Assembly: GCF_002993965.1 (NCBI RefSeq)
Contig: NZ_POST01000004.1
Coordinates: 1 to 64,000 of the forward strand
DNA length: 64,000 nt
DNA from: Apilactobacillus timberlakei
GTDB lineage: Bacteria; Bacillota; Bacilli; Lactobacillales; Lactobacillaceae
Direction of reading: 5' to 3'
The position numbers and the translations under genes are program-made. The notes below the pieces were generated by a model, which saw only the letters and a list, made by a program, of their open reading frames with translations, ran no database searches and was not told where the DNA came from. Of the stretch, positions 35,446 through 44,053 are shown one piece after another (position 1 is the stretch's first letter; each line of letters starts with the position of its first letter).

Positions 35446-36051
35446 ATGAACGAGTACTATTATACACCTAACCCAGATGTTGTCCATGAACTCCACACAT
35501 GGAAATATGAATTGTTGGGGAATGATTTGAAATTTACTACCGATAACGGTGTTTTTTCAAAAAAAACAGTTGATTATGGATCATCAACCTTAGTTAAAAA
35601 TATAAATATAGATAAAATACCAGCTGGTAATATCCTAGATTTAGGTTGTGGATATGGACCTATGGGGATTGCGTTAGCTAAAAATTATCCAAATCGTATT
35701 TTTGAAATGGTAGATGTGAATAATTTAGCTTTATCTTTAGCTAAAAAAAATGCCGAACAAAATTCAGTTAAAAATGTTAAAATTCATAATTCAAATATTT
35801 ATGAAGATGTCAAAGACAGATTTGCTGCTATTTTAACTAATCCTCCTGTTAGAGCTGGTAAAAATATAGTAAATGGAATGATTTCAGGAGCTTTAGATTA
35901 CTTGTTACCAAATGGGACACTAACTGTTGTCCTTCAAAAAAAGCAAGGAGCACCTTCTGCAAAAAAATTAATGAGTTCATTATTTGGCAATTGTAAGATC
36001 ATTCGTAAAGATAAGGGATATTATATTTTAGAAAGTACTTTTAAAGGTTAA
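35446..36051 (+). CDS. Class I SAM methyltransferase, RsmC-like
   Basis: A 201-aa predicted 16S rRNA guanine-N2 methyltransferase of the short RsmC/YbxB type. The SAM motif ILDLGCGYGPMGIAL is at about residues 60-74, and the catalytic motif ILTNPPVRAG (NPPV/NPPI type, typical of N2 methylation) at about 128-137. ATG at 35446 gives the normal start; upstream in-frame codons lack a ribosome site. It is divergent from nrdH and precedes tadA by six bases, as in Bacillus and Lactobacillus. Confidence 0.88.
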   Translation: MNEYYYTPNPDVVHELHTWKYELLGNDLKFTTDNGVFSKKTVDYGSSTLVKNINIDKIPAGNILDLGCGYGPMGIALAKNYPNRIFEMVDVNNLALSLAKKNAEQNSVKNVKIHNSNIYEDVKDRFAAILTNPPVRAGKNIVNGMISGALDYLLPNGTLTVVLQKKQGAPSAKKLMSSLFGNCKIIRKDKGYYILESTFKG

Positions 36052-36057
36052 TTGATT

Positions 36058-36546
36058 ATGAATGAATATTTTATGCAAGAGGCTTTATACGAAGCTAAAA
36101 AAGCTAGCTTGATTAATGAGGTCCCAATAGGAGCAATTGTTGTTAAAGACAATAAAATTATTGGACGTGGTCATAACTTAAGGGAACACAGCAATAATGC
36201 TCTTGATCATGCTGAAATTATTGCAATTGATGAGGCTTGTCGTTATTTAAACAGTTGGCGATTAGAAAATTGTGATTTATATGTAACAATTGAACCATGT
36301 TTAATGTGTGCAGGAGCGATAATAAATTCCAGAATTAAAAATTTATATTATGGAGCGCCTGATTATAAAGCCGGAGTATCTGAAAGTTTATATCATATAT
36401 TTAATGATCAAAGATTTAATCATCATGTGAATGTAGAAAAAGGTATTTTAGCTAATCAAGCTAGTTATGAAATGAAAACTTTTTTTAAGAAAGCTAGAAA
36501 GCGTAAAAAGTTATTAAAAAAATTAAACAATAGTCTTGATAAATAA
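36058..36546 (+). CDS. tadA: tRNA-specific adenosine deaminase
   Basis: Converts A34 to inosine in tRNA-Arg(ACG); in some Firmicutes also in tRNA-Leu(AAG), which exists here at 11260. The 162-aa zinc deaminase has the HAEIIAI motif (His ligand and catalytic Glu, about residues 51-57) and PCLMCAGAI (Cys ligands, about 79-87). The segment after it, KAGVSESLYHI, differs from the usual G-x-S/A-G-S/T-L pattern. ATG at 36058 is preferred over TTG at 36052 by spacing from AAAGG. Confidence 0.95.
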   Translation: MNEYFMQEALYEAKKASLINEVPIGAIVVKDNKIIGRGHNLREHSNNALDHAEIIAIDEACRYLNSWRLENCDLYVTIEPCLMCAGAIINSRIKNLYYGAPDYKAGVSESLYHIFNDQRFNHHVNVEKGILANQASYEMKTFFKKARKRKKLLKKLNNSLDK

Positions 36547-36573
36547 TAATAAATCAGTTAGTATTATTTATGT

Positions 36574-36665
36574 CGAAAGACCTTGAAGCAAAGTTGTGTT
36601 TACGAACCGTGTCAGATCCGAGAGGAAGCAGCACTAAGTATTCTACGCTTGTGCTTCTTGTTTTT
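36574..36665 (+). ncRNA. ffs: Signal recognition particle RNA (small bacterial type)
   Basis: The gap between tadA and dnaX is the usual site of this RNA. The apical domain reads GTCAGATCC-GAGA-GGAAGCAGC (36611-36633), which lines up with the near-universal GTCAGGTCC-GGAA-GGAAGCAGC. The arms CTTGAAGCA and TGCTTCTTG pair to close the rod. A candidate -10 TATTAT is at 36562. Ends are approximate. It binds Ffh to target membrane proteins. Confidence 0.88.
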
Positions 36666-36676
36666 TATGTAATTAA

Positions 36677-36711
36677 ACTCTTAGTCAATTGATGGCTAAG
36701 AGCTTTTTTTT
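36677..36711 (+). terminator. Terminator downstream of the SRP RNA
   Basis: CTCTTAG (36679-36685) pairs with CTAAGAG (36696-36702), then eight T residues. Confidence 0.85.
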
Positions 36712-36806
36712 ACTCCAAATAATTTTTAAGTTATGTATGCAATAGCATAATTACTTAATAGCATATATAATGTAATTAATATTTAACATTTGAAAGGGAG
36801 TTTTTC

Positions 36807-38597
36807 ATGAGCTATCAAGCTTTATACCGTGTTTGGCGTCCGCAACGTTTTGATGATGTAATTGGTCAGGATGTTATTACTACTACTTTAAAAAATGCAA
36901 TCATTACTAATCAATTAAGTCACGCTTATTTATTTGCGGGACCTCGTGGAACTGGAAAAACTTCTGCTGCTAAAATTTTAGCTAAAGCTATTAATTGTCC
37001 CAATAAACAAAATGGTGAGCCATGCAATGAATGTGATATTTGTAAAAGCATTACGAATGGGACCTTAAACGATGTAATTGAAATTGATGCGGCCTCAAAT
37101 AATGGGGTTGAAGAGATTAGAGAAGTACGTGATAAGGCTAAATATGCACCAACAGAAGCTGAATATAAAGTTTATATTATCGATGAAGTTCATATGTTAT
37201 CAACAGGTGCTTTCAATGCTTTACTGAAAACATTAGAAGAACCACCTGCACATGTTATCTTTATTTTAGCTACAACTGAACCACAAAAGATTCCAGCTAC
37301 CATTATTTCAAGAGTTCAAAGATTTGATTTTAGAAGGATTACTTCTAAAGATATTTTGGATAGAATGGAATTTATTTTAAAACAAAAAAATATGGACTAT
37401 GATGATAATGCTTTAAAGGTAATCGCTAAGTCAGCTGAGGGTGGTATGCGTGATGCTTTAAGTATTTTAGACCAGGTTTTATCATTTGGCTCTGATCATG
37501 TAACTTATGAAAATGCATTACAGGTTACTGGCAGTGTGACTAAAACAGTCATGACTAAATATTTGTATTGTGTTATTCAACATGATGTCAAATCAGCATT
37601 AATGAATGTTCAAGACATTTTAAAAGAGGGAAAAGATGCTAGCAGATTTATCGAAGACTTAATCAACTATTGTCAAGATATTCTATTGTATCAACAATCT
37701 CCTGAAATGGTTGAATCCGCTGAGTTAGGAATTATTGATGATGATTTTAAAAGTTTAGCTAAACAAATTAATGATCAAGTAATCTATAAAATGATTAACC
37801 AGTTAAATGACGTTCAATCCCAAATGCGTTATACAATGCACCCTGATGTATATTTAGATGTTTTGACTGTTAAGCTATCTAGTAATTATGACATTAAAAA
37901 TGAATCTAATGATGATAATGCAGAATTAAAACAACAAATTCAACATTTAAATGAGCAAGTTTCTTCATTGAATGATCAAATTAATCAATTAAATAGTGGA
38001 AAAATTAAGCAACCAACAATTGAGCAACAAACGGTACCTAAGCAAAGAACTGAAAAAATTAATAAAACTAAAGTAAAAACTTCTAATAAGGGAGAAAGAG
38101 TCAACTTAAGTAAAGTTTATCCAGTGTTGGATAATGCTACTCGTGAAAACTTAAATAATTTGCAAAATATTTGGGACGAATTATTGCAATCGTTGGACGT
38201 TACTCAACGTGCTATGATGCATGTTTCTAAGCCAGTTGCTGCAAGTAGCAATGGTGTAATTGTTTCTTTTGAATATCCTTTCTTATTCCAAAAAGCTAAT
38301 TCAGACACTGAACTTAGTGATGCATTGGAAAATGGAATGGATCGTATTTTAGGTTATGTTCCTAAAATTGTATTTGTGCCAAGTGATAGATGGCCAGAAA
38401 TTAGAAAAGATTATTTAGTTAATCGAAAAAATAATCACAAAGAATCCGAAAATAATAATGATTCAGAACATTCTACTATTGAAAAAAATGAAGAAAAACA
38501 TGATAATAATGTTGAGAACAATCCAGATGATTCAGAGATTGTGAAAAAAGCCAAAGATATGTTTGGTGATGGTATTATCAATTTAAAAAATGATTAA
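36807..38597 (+). CDS. dnaX: DNA polymerase III subunits gamma and tau
   Basis: 596-aa clamp-loader ATPase. Walker A is GPRGTGKTS (about residues 45-53), zinc Cys lie in CPNKQNGEPCNECDIC (about 64-79), DEVH is near 126 and the arginine-finger region SRVQRFDFRR near 170. The tau extension past residue 370 is Asn/Gln/Glu-rich with a coiled-coil-like run and a final domain that binds the polymerase. No in-frame slippery heptamer for a gamma product was found. The ribosome site is AAAGGGAG. Leads dnaX-ybaB-recR-yaaL. Confidence 0.97.
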   Translation: MSYQALYRVWRPQRFDDVIGQDVITTTLKNAIITNQLSHAYLFAGPRGTGKTSAAKILAKAINCPNKQNGEPCNECDICKSITNGTLNDVIEIDAASNNGVEEIREVRDKAKYAPTEAEYKVYIIDEVHMLSTGAFNALLKTLEEPPAHVIFILATTEPQKIPATIISRVQRFDFRRITSKDILDRMEFILKQKNMDYDDNALKVIAKSAEGGMRDALSILDQVLSFGSDHVTYENALQVTGSVTKTVMTKYLYCVIQHDVKSALMNVQDILKEGKDASRFIEDLINYCQDILLYQQSPEMVESAELGIIDDDFKSLAKQINDQVIYKMINQLNDVQSQMRYTMHPDVYLDVLTVKLSSNYDIKNESNDDNAELKQQIQHLNEQVSSLNDQINQLNSGKIKQPTIEQQTVPKQRTEKINKTKVKTSNKGERVNLSKVYPVLDNATRENLNNLQNIWDELLQSLDVTQRAMMHVSKPVAASSNGVIVSFEYPFLFQKANSDTELSDALENGMDRILGYVPKIVFVPSDRWPEIRKDYLVNRKNNHKESENNNDSEHSTIEKNEEKHDNNVENNPDDSEIVKKAKDMFGDGIINLKND

Positions 38598-38612
38598 GGA
38601 GATATAAGACTT

Positions 38613-38924
38613 ATGATGAATGGTATGAACATGGGAAAGATGATGAAACAAGTTAAACAAATGCAAAAACAGATGGGTGCTGAACAAGAACAAATTAATA
38701 GTAAAGAATTTACTGGTAAAGCTCCCGAAGATATGGTTAAAGTAGTTTTTTCTGGTGATCGCAAGATGAAAGACATGCAAATTAAGCCAGAAGCTATTGA
38801 CCCAGACGATCCAGATATGATGTCCGATTTAGTAATTAGTGCAGTTAATGATGCACTATCACAAATTGATAAAGAAACTCAAGATTCATTAGGTAAGTAC
38901 ACTAAGGGAATTCCTGGGATGTAA
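38613..38924 (+). CDS. ybaB: YbaB/EbfC nucleoid-associated protein
   Basis: 103-aa small DNA-binding dimer. A Met/Lys/Gln-rich helix (about residues 8-30) is followed by the conserved [20 protein letters not shown] core (about 43-62). It sits between dnaX and recR as in most bacteria and may act with RecR. ATG follows AAGGAGA. Confidence 0.95.
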   Translation: MMNGMNMGKMMKQVKQMQKQMGAEQEQINSKEFTGKAPEDMVKVVFSGDRKMKDMQIKPEAIDPDDPDMMSDLVISAVNDALSQIDKETQDSLGKYTKGIPGM

Positions 38925-38944
38925 TTTTATAAAGAAGGTATATT

Positions 38945-39544
38945 ATGCAATATCCTGAACCAGTTGCCAAGCTAATCGATAGTTTTATGCGCTTACCTGG
39001 AATTGGGCATAAAACAGCAATCAGATTAGCTTATTTTGTAGTAGATATGAATGCTGATGATGTTTCCAAGTTTTCATCTGCTTTGAAAGAAACTAAAGAT
39101 AAATTAAGATATTGTTCTATATGTGGAAATTTAACTGAAGAAGATCCATGTGTTATTTGTAAGGATAAAAGTCGTGACCAAAATATTGTATTGGTTGTAG
39201 AACAACCTAAAGATATTATGGTTATGGAGAAAATGAAAAGTTATCATGGCTTATACCATGTACTTGGTGGAGTTCTTTCTCCAATTGAAGGTACTGGGCC
39301 AGAAGATTTGAATATTAAATCTTTAATTAAACGATTACAGACTAATTCCAATATTAAAGAAGTAATCATTGCAACCAACGCTACACCTGAGGGTGAAGCT
39401 ACAGCTATGTATCTTTCCAGGTTAATCAAGCCAGCTGGAATTAAAGTTACTAGATTAGCACATGGACTGTCAGTTGGCAGTGATATTGAGTATGCTGATG
39501 AAATGACTTTATCTAGAGCGGTTTCTGGTAGAACTGAAATATAG
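38945..39544 (+). CDS. recR: Recombination protein RecR
   Basis: 199-aa RecFOR pathway protein that helps load RecA on gapped DNA. It has a helix-hairpin-helix ([16 protein letters not shown], about residues 14-29), a C4 zinc finger ([16 protein letters not shown], about 57-72) and a Toprim domain ([14 protein letters not shown], then [14 protein letters not shown]). Length and order are standard. Confidence 0.97.
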   Translation: MQYPEPVAKLIDSFMRLPGIGHKTAIRLAYFVVDMNADDVSKFSSALKETKDKLRYCSICGNLTEEDPCVICKDKSRDQNIVLVVEQPKDIMVMEKMKSYHGLYHVLGGVLSPIEGTGPEDLNIKSLIKRLQTNSNIKEVIIATNATPEGEATAMYLSRLIKPAGIKVTRLAHGLSVGSDIEYADEMTLSRAVSGRTEI

Positions 39545-39555
39545 AGGTGTTAAAA

Positions 39556-39804
39556 ATGTTAGGTTTTAGAAAAAATTTTAAAAATGTGGGTGCACAATAT
39601 GATGAATTTCTATTAGATTCTATTGATCGAGCAAAAGACAAATGGGATAAGGCTCAGGAAACTGAAAGAGCAGTTTCAGAAATTGATGAAGAAATTATCG
39701 CTCAAACTCAATTATCTAAAGCCAAGTATTTATTTTTATACCGAGAAGCAAGAGAACGTAATGTTCATAACAATAGAATTCAATCTTCAGTAATAGATTA
39801 CTAA
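39556..39804 (+). CDS. yaaL: YaaL-family protein (DUF2508)
   Basis: 82-aa conserved small protein of unknown function, always next to recR in Bacilli. It is charged and helical, with no membrane segment. ATG at 39556 follows AGAGGTG at good spacing; the upstream GTG at 39547 is part of that ribosome site. It is 11 bases after recR, and a terminator follows. Confidence 0.85.
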   Translation: MLGFRKNFKNVGAQYDEFLLDSIDRAKDKWDKAQETERAVSEIDEEIIAQTQLSKAKYLFLYREARERNVHNNRIQSSVIDY

Positions 39805-39805
39805 A

Positions 39806-39848
39806 TAAAAAAGTGTTAAAGTCTTTTTCAGATTTTGACACTTTTTTT
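39806..39848 (+). terminator. Terminator of dnaX-ybaB-recR-yaaL
   Basis: AAAAAAGTGTTAAA (39807-39820) pairs imperfectly with TTTTGACACTTTTTT (39833-39847), then T run. Confidence 0.85.
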
Positions 39849-39851
39849 CAT

Positions 39852-39880
39852 TTGTTGAAAAGTAAAAATTAAAGTACAAT
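39852..39880 (+). promoter_or_regulatory. Promoter of the tmk-darA-holB-yabA-rsmI operon
   Basis: TTGTTG (39852-39857), 17-base spacer, TACAAT (39875-39880). Confidence 0.65.
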
Positions 39881-39913
39881 TGTTACATAAATAAAAAAAG
39901 TGAGTGAATTAAT

Positions 39914-40555
39914 ATGGCAGGTAAATTTGTTACTTTTGAGGGCCCTGATGGTGCAGGTAAAACGACTGTACTAAATAAATTATTAGATAATTTACAACTT
40001 AAATTGGGATCTAAATTGGTTACCAGTCGTGAACCCGGTGGTAATCACATTGCTGAAAGTATCAGAAATGTGATTTTAGATCGTGAAAATACTAAAATGG
40101 ACTCTAGAACTGAAGCATTATTATATGCAGCATCTAGAAGACAAAATATTATTCAAACAATTAAACCTGCTTTGAATGAAAATAAGCTAGTAATATGTGA
40201 TCGTTTTTTAGATAGTTCAATTGCTTATCAAGGTGGCGGCCGTAAAATTGGGGAAAAATTAGTTTATTATATGAATCAATTTGCTACTGAAGGATTCTTA
40301 CCTGACTTAACAATTTATTTTGATATTCCAGTTGAAATTGGGCTAAAAAGAATTGCCAAAAATCGCAATGCTAATGATATTGATCGATTGGATGTTGAGA
40401 CAGTTGATTTTCATAAACGTGTTCATAAAGCTTATCAAGACATTGTTTATGATAATCCTAATCGGGTGAAAGTTGTTGATGCTACTAAGCCAATAGCGGA
40501 TGTTTACAGTGATGTTTTAAGTATTATGAAAAAGTATGTTAATGAATTTATGTAA
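39914..40555 (+). CDS. tmk: Thymidylate kinase
   Basis: 213-aa kinase for dTMP to dTDP. The P-loop is FEGPDGAGKTT (about residues 8-18), with the DR pair in VICDRFLDSSIAYQGGGR (about 94-111) and a lid rich in Arg/Lys. It leads a canonical operon: darA after 25 bases, holB after another 13. Confidence 0.97.
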   Translation: MAGKFVTFEGPDGAGKTTVLNKLLDNLQLKLGSKLVTSREPGGNHIAESIRNVILDRENTKMDSRTEALLYAASRRQNIIQTIKPALNENKLVICDRFLDSSIAYQGGGRKIGEKLVYYMNQFATEGFLPDLTIYFDIPVEIGLKRIAKNRNANDIDRLDVETVDFHKRVHKAYQDIVYDNPNRVKVVDATKPIADVYSDVLSIMKKYVNEFM

Positions 40556-40580
40556 CAATAATTTTAAGGAGTGAATTATA

Positions 40581-40907
40581 ATGAAATTATTAATTGTAAT
40601 TATTCAAAATAAAGATGCTAATAAACTTCAATCTCAATTCGTAAAAAATAATATTCAACAAACTAAGTTATCAACCACTGGTGGTTTTTTAAAGTCTGGT
40701 AATACTACTTTTATGATTGGAATCAAAGATGAAAGAGTACAAGAAGTTTTGGATTTGATTAAGAAAGTTTCTAGAAAGCGTGAACAATATATGACTCCTC
40801 CAGTTAATTTAGATGGTGGAGTATCTGATGCTTCTTACCCCGTTAAAATTGAAGTTGGTGGATCTATTGTTATGGAAATGCCAATGGATAATCTTTATCA
40901 TTTCTAA
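40581..40907 (+). CDS. darA: Cyclic-di-AMP receptor DarA (PII-like, YaaQ)
   Basis: 108-aa PII-like trimer that binds cyclic di-AMP in Bacillus, Staphylococcus and Listeria. It begins MKLLIVIIQNKDANKLQSQF and has the loop TTGGFLKSGNTTFMIG (about residues 33-48), where the family binds nucleotide. Its downstream partner is unknown. It has an AAGGAGTGA ribosome site. Confidence 0.93.
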   Translation: MKLLIVIIQNKDANKLQSQFVKNNIQQTKLSTTGGFLKSGNTTFMIGIKDERVQEVLDLIKKVSRKREQYMTPPVNLDGGVSDASYPVKIEVGGSIVMEMPMDNLYHF

Positions 40908-40920
40908 TTGAGGTAATTTA

Positions 40921-41928
40921 ATGAATGAAAACAACGTAATTAATGAAGTAACTATTAAACAACCTCATCTATCTGAAAACTTTATTAAAGTTATTGCAAG
41001 AAATGAATTATCTCATTCATATCTATTTAATGGTGAATCTGGAGTTGGAAAGTTAGCTCTTGCTTTGTTTGTTACGATGGGAATCTTTTGTCCCAATCGT
41101 AAAAATGGCTATCCTTGTGGACAATGTAATGAATGTCGGCGTATTACTGAACAGCAACATCCAGACGTTGTTATTATAAAACCAGATGGTCAAAGTATAA
41201 AAGTTGATCAGGTTAGATATTTAAAAGACGAATTTTCTAAAAGTGGTCTTGAAGGAAACAAAAAGGTATTCATTATTCAAGATGCAGAAAAAATGACTAG
41301 TGGAGCTGCTAATAGTCTTTTGAAATTTATTGAAGAACCTGGCAATAATATTTTTTCGTTTCTATTAACTACTAATATGAATTTGATTTTACCTACAATT
41401 ATTTCTAGAACTCAAGTTATTGAATTACAACATTTGGATACTGATTCTTTTGAAGAAAAGTTAAGTAAGATGGGTATTCTCAAAAGCCAATTGCATTTAG
41501 TTAATAAATTAACCAATAGTACTGAAATGGTAAAAGTTTGGCAAGAGGATGATTGGCTAAGTAAAATGCAAAATTCAATTGGAAATTGGTTTGATTTAAT
41601 CGTAAATAATGATGCAGAAGCATTTGTCACCATTCAGTCTAATTTTATGCCATTAGTAATCGACAAAGATCATAGAGCACCGGTCATTAATATGATGATT
41701 GCTATTTTTGAAGATGTATTAAATTATAAATATTTAAAATTTGGTCAATTTAGTTTTCCAAATAACGAAAAAAATATAGAATCACTTGCTAATAAAATTT
41801 CATCTAAAACATTAGTTCAAATTTTAGAAATCATTTTAGGGTGTAATAAACAATTATCAATTAATGTTAGTTTTCAAAATATATTAGAATCGATAACACT
41901 AAAGGTTATGAATATTTTAAACCAATAA
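40921..41928 (+). CDS. holB: DNA polymerase III subunit delta prime
   Basis: 335-aa clamp-loader subunit. It keeps the AAA+ fold and a C4 zinc site (CPNRKNGYPCGQCNEC, about residues 58-73), but the P-loop is GESGVGKLAL, with Leu where Ser/Thr binds magnesium, so it should not hydrolyse ATP, as expected for delta prime. SRTQVIEL is the arginine-finger area. Starts 13 bases after darA. Confidence 0.95.
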   Translation: MNENNVINEVTIKQPHLSENFIKVIARNELSHSYLFNGESGVGKLALALFVTMGIFCPNRKNGYPCGQCNECRRITEQQHPDVVIIKPDGQSIKVDQVRYLKDEFSKSGLEGNKKVFIIQDAEKMTSGAANSLLKFIEEPGNNIFSFLLTTNMNLILPTIISRTQVIELQHLDTDSFEEKLSKMGILKSQLHLVNKLTNSTEMVKVWQEDDWLSKMQNSIGNWFDLIVNNDAEAFVTIQSNFMPLVIDKDHRAPVINMMIAIFEDVLNYKYLKFGQFSFPNNEKNIESLANKISSKTLVQILEIILGCNKQLSINVSFQNILESITLKVMNILNQ

Positions 41929-41956
41929 TTAATTTAAAAAATGGAGTGGATTTTAA

Positions 41957-42292
41957 TTGGATAAACGTGAATTATATGATGGATTCAAAAATATGGAAGC
42001 ACAAACTCAATTAATGCTAACTAAATTTTCTGAATTAAGAGAGGGTTTAGCTGAAGTGTTAGAAGAAAATGCTGAATTAAAGATTGAAAATCAACATCTC
42101 CATGAATTTATAGAAGAACAAAAAATTGATGATAAAAACGTTGAAAGCATTAAAGAACCACGCTTATCTAAATCACGTAAGAATTTAGAAAAGCTTTACA
42201 ATGAAGGCTTTCATGTATGTAATCAATTTTATGGAACTCATCGTGAAGACAATGAAAGTTGTATCTTCTGCAATGAAATTTTAAATAGATAG
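41957..42292 (+). CDS. yabA: Replication initiation control protein YabA
   Basis: 111-aa protein that bridges DnaA and the sliding clamp DnaN to limit initiation. The N-terminal leucine-zipper coiled coil (about residues 5-55) is followed by a C-terminal zinc site HVC-x(n)-CIFC (about 88-107). TTG start with GGAGTGGA upstream. Conserved between holB and rsmI. Confidence 0.94.
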   Translation: MDKRELYDGFKNMEAQTQLMLTKFSELREGLAEVLEENAELKIENQHLHEFIEEQKIDDKNVESIKEPRLSKSRKNLEKLYNEGFHVCNQFYGTHREDNESCIFCNEILNR

Positions 42293-42309
42293 TTTTATGG
42301 AGGATTAAA

Positions 42310-43188
42310 TTGAATATTCAACATAGTTTTACTGGAAACAATGATAAGGGTAAACTTTATTTAGTTCCAACACCAATTGGGAACTTGGATGATATGACAT
42401 TTAGGGCGATTAAGATATTGAAATCAGTTGATATTATTGCAGCTGAAAATCCTAGTCATACACAACAGTTATTAAATCATTTTGAAATTGAAAGCAAAAA
42501 AATTAGCTTTAGAGAAGATAACAAAGAACGTCGTATTCCTGAATTAATTGAAAAACTAAATTCTGGTATTTCAATTGCTCAAGTTAGTGATGCAGGAATG
42601 CCATCAATTAGTGATCCAGGACATGAATTAGTTTCTGCTTGTGTGGAAAATGATATTAGTGTTGTATCATTGCCTGGTGCTAATGCTGGAATTACTGCAT
42701 TAATAGCTTCTGGATTAAATCCACAACCATTTTATTTTTATGGATTTTTAAAACGAAAATATAGTGACCAAATTAGTGAATTAGAAAATTTAAATAATCA
42801 TAAAGAGTCGTTAATAATTTATGAAGCACCCCATCGTTTGCTTAAAACGCTAAAGAATATTAAAAAGGTTATGGGTGTTGATAGAAAAGTAGTTCTTTGC
42901 CGTGAACTAACTAAAAAATTTGAAGAATTTACTCGTGGAAGTATTGAAGAATTAATTGAGTGGGCAAGTAATAATCAAATACGTGGTGAATTTGTTATTA
43001 TTATTGATGGCAATAATAATCCTGATAATGTTGAAGAAGATGCTTTATCAGGATTATCTATTTCTGAACAAGTTGACCATTTTATTAATCAGGATATGAA
43101 ACCTAATGCTGCAATTAAAAAAGTTGCTAAAATCCACGAAGTTAGAAAGCAAGAAGTTTATAACATATATCATGAAATTAAGAATTGA
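42310..43188 (+). CDS. rsmI: 16S rRNA (cytidine-1402 2'-O) methyltransferase
   Basis: 292-aa tetrapyrrole-methylase-fold enzyme that modifies C1402 in the decoding centre. It shows LYLVPTPIGNLDDMTFRAI (about residues 18-36), VSDAGMPSISDPG (about 91-103), and YEAPHRL (about 175-181). TTG start with GGAGGA upstream. Confidence 0.95.
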   Translation: MNIQHSFTGNNDKGKLYLVPTPIGNLDDMTFRAIKILKSVDIIAAENPSHTQQLLNHFEIESKKISFREDNKERRIPELIEKLNSGISIAQVSDAGMPSISDPGHELVSACVENDISVVSLPGANAGITALIASGLNPQPFYFYGFLKRKYSDQISELENLNNHKESLIIYEAPHRLLKTLKNIKKVMGVDRKVVLCRELTKKFEEFTRGSIEELIEWASNNQIRGEFVIIIDGNNNPDNVEEDALSGLSISEQVDHFINQDMKPNAAIKKVAKIHEVRKQEVYNIYHEIKN

Positions 43189-43197
43189 GGTTTAACT

Positions 43198-43947
43198 ATG
43201 GAGCCTACAGAATATAGTGAAAAACATCGAGTTACTTATTATGAAGCTGATTTTACTAAAAGAATGACTTTAGCAATGATGTTAGACGTTATTATATTAG
43301 CTTCTGAAGATCACAGTGATTATCTTGGAGTTGGTGCTGACTTCGTTAGAGAATTCGGTGTTACTTGGATTGTTATTCAATACAATGTTGATATTAATCG
43401 TATGCCGACTGTGGATGAAGAAATAACCGTAACTACCAAATCCAAATCATATAATAAATATTTTGCTTATCGTGAATTCAAAATTAAAGATGAAAATGGT
43501 GATCTTTTAGTTCACATGACAGGACTATGGGCAGTCATGAATTATGAAGCTAGAAGAATTTCCTCAATTCCTAGTGAGATAGTTACTCCATTTGGTGCTG
43601 AAAAGGTAAATAGAGTGCCAAAATTAATGAAACCACTTAAAGTGGACTTAGATAATTCTAATCATCGTCGATTTAGTGTTAGATATACTGATATTGATTC
43701 AAATAAACATGTCAATAATGCTCATTATATGGACTGGATGATTAATGTATTACCTTCAGAGTTTTTAACTACCCATTCACCTGTTCATTTTGACTTAAGA
43801 TATGAAAATGAAGTTAAGTATGGTACTGATATTGAAAGCCATTACAATATGGAAAAGTTAGAAAGTGGTAATATTTTAACTAAACATGAAATTATGAGTG
43901 GGGATAAGCACTGCACAGTTGCCGATATCATTTGGCAAAATAACTGA
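43198..43947 (+). CDS. Acyl-ACP thioesterase (double hotdog)
   Basis: 249-aa FatA-like thioesterase that would release fatty acids from acyl carrier protein. Two hotdog halves are visible: the first with YYEADFTKRMTLAMMLDVI (about residues 14-32), the second with RYTDIDSNKHVNNAHYMDWM (about 162-181), which has the Asn/His active-site pattern. It lies between rsmI and tsaB in many lactobacilli. Chain-length preference is unknown. Confidence 0.9.
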   Translation: MEPTEYSEKHRVTYYEADFTKRMTLAMMLDVIILASEDHSDYLGVGADFVREFGVTWIVIQYNVDINRMPTVDEEITVTTKSKSYNKYFAYREFKIKDENGDLLVHMTGLWAVMNYEARRISSIPSEIVTPFGAEKVNRVPKLMKPLKVDLDNSNHRRFSVRYTDIDSNKHVNNAHYMDWMINVLPSEFLTTHSPVHFDLRYENEVKYGTDIESHYNMEKLESGNILTKHEIMSGDKHCTVADIIWQNN

Positions 43948-43953
43948 TTAAAT

Positions 43954-43997
43954 TAATAGACGTTTTCATTTTTTTATGGAGATGTCTATTTTTTTTG
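43954..43997 (+). terminator. Terminator of the tmk-rsmI-thioesterase operon
   Basis: AATAGAC (43954-43960) pairs with GTCTATT (43984-43990) over a long loop, then eight T. The loop is large, so strength is uncertain. Confidence 0.7.
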
Positions 43998-44004
43998 TTA
44001 TAAT
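43996..44004 (+). promoter_or_regulatory. Extended -10 promoter of tsaB
   Basis: TGT-TATAAT immediately follows the terminator T run, the same arrangement as before proC. Confidence 0.55.
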
Positions 44005-44053
44005 TTAGTTTGTAATTTTAAAATAATATAAAATCAAGGGGATCGAAGATTAA

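Noticed and set aside
36721-36806. Repeats of ATAGCATA before dnaX as a DnaA-type or regulatory array
   Set aside because: Only two loose copies are present in very AT-rich sequence, with no DnaA-box match.
38540-38552. Run of six A then G near the dnaX end as a frameshift site for gamma
   Set aside because: The zero frame reads GTG AAA AAA GCC, so the heptamer is out of phase with the A-AAA-AAG slip rule, and it lies at the far 3' end where a gamma product would make no sense.
41030-41060. HolB as an active ATPase because of its P-loop
   Set aside because: The loop reads GESGVGKLAL, with Leu at the magnesium-binding Ser/Thr position, the expected inactive form of delta prime.
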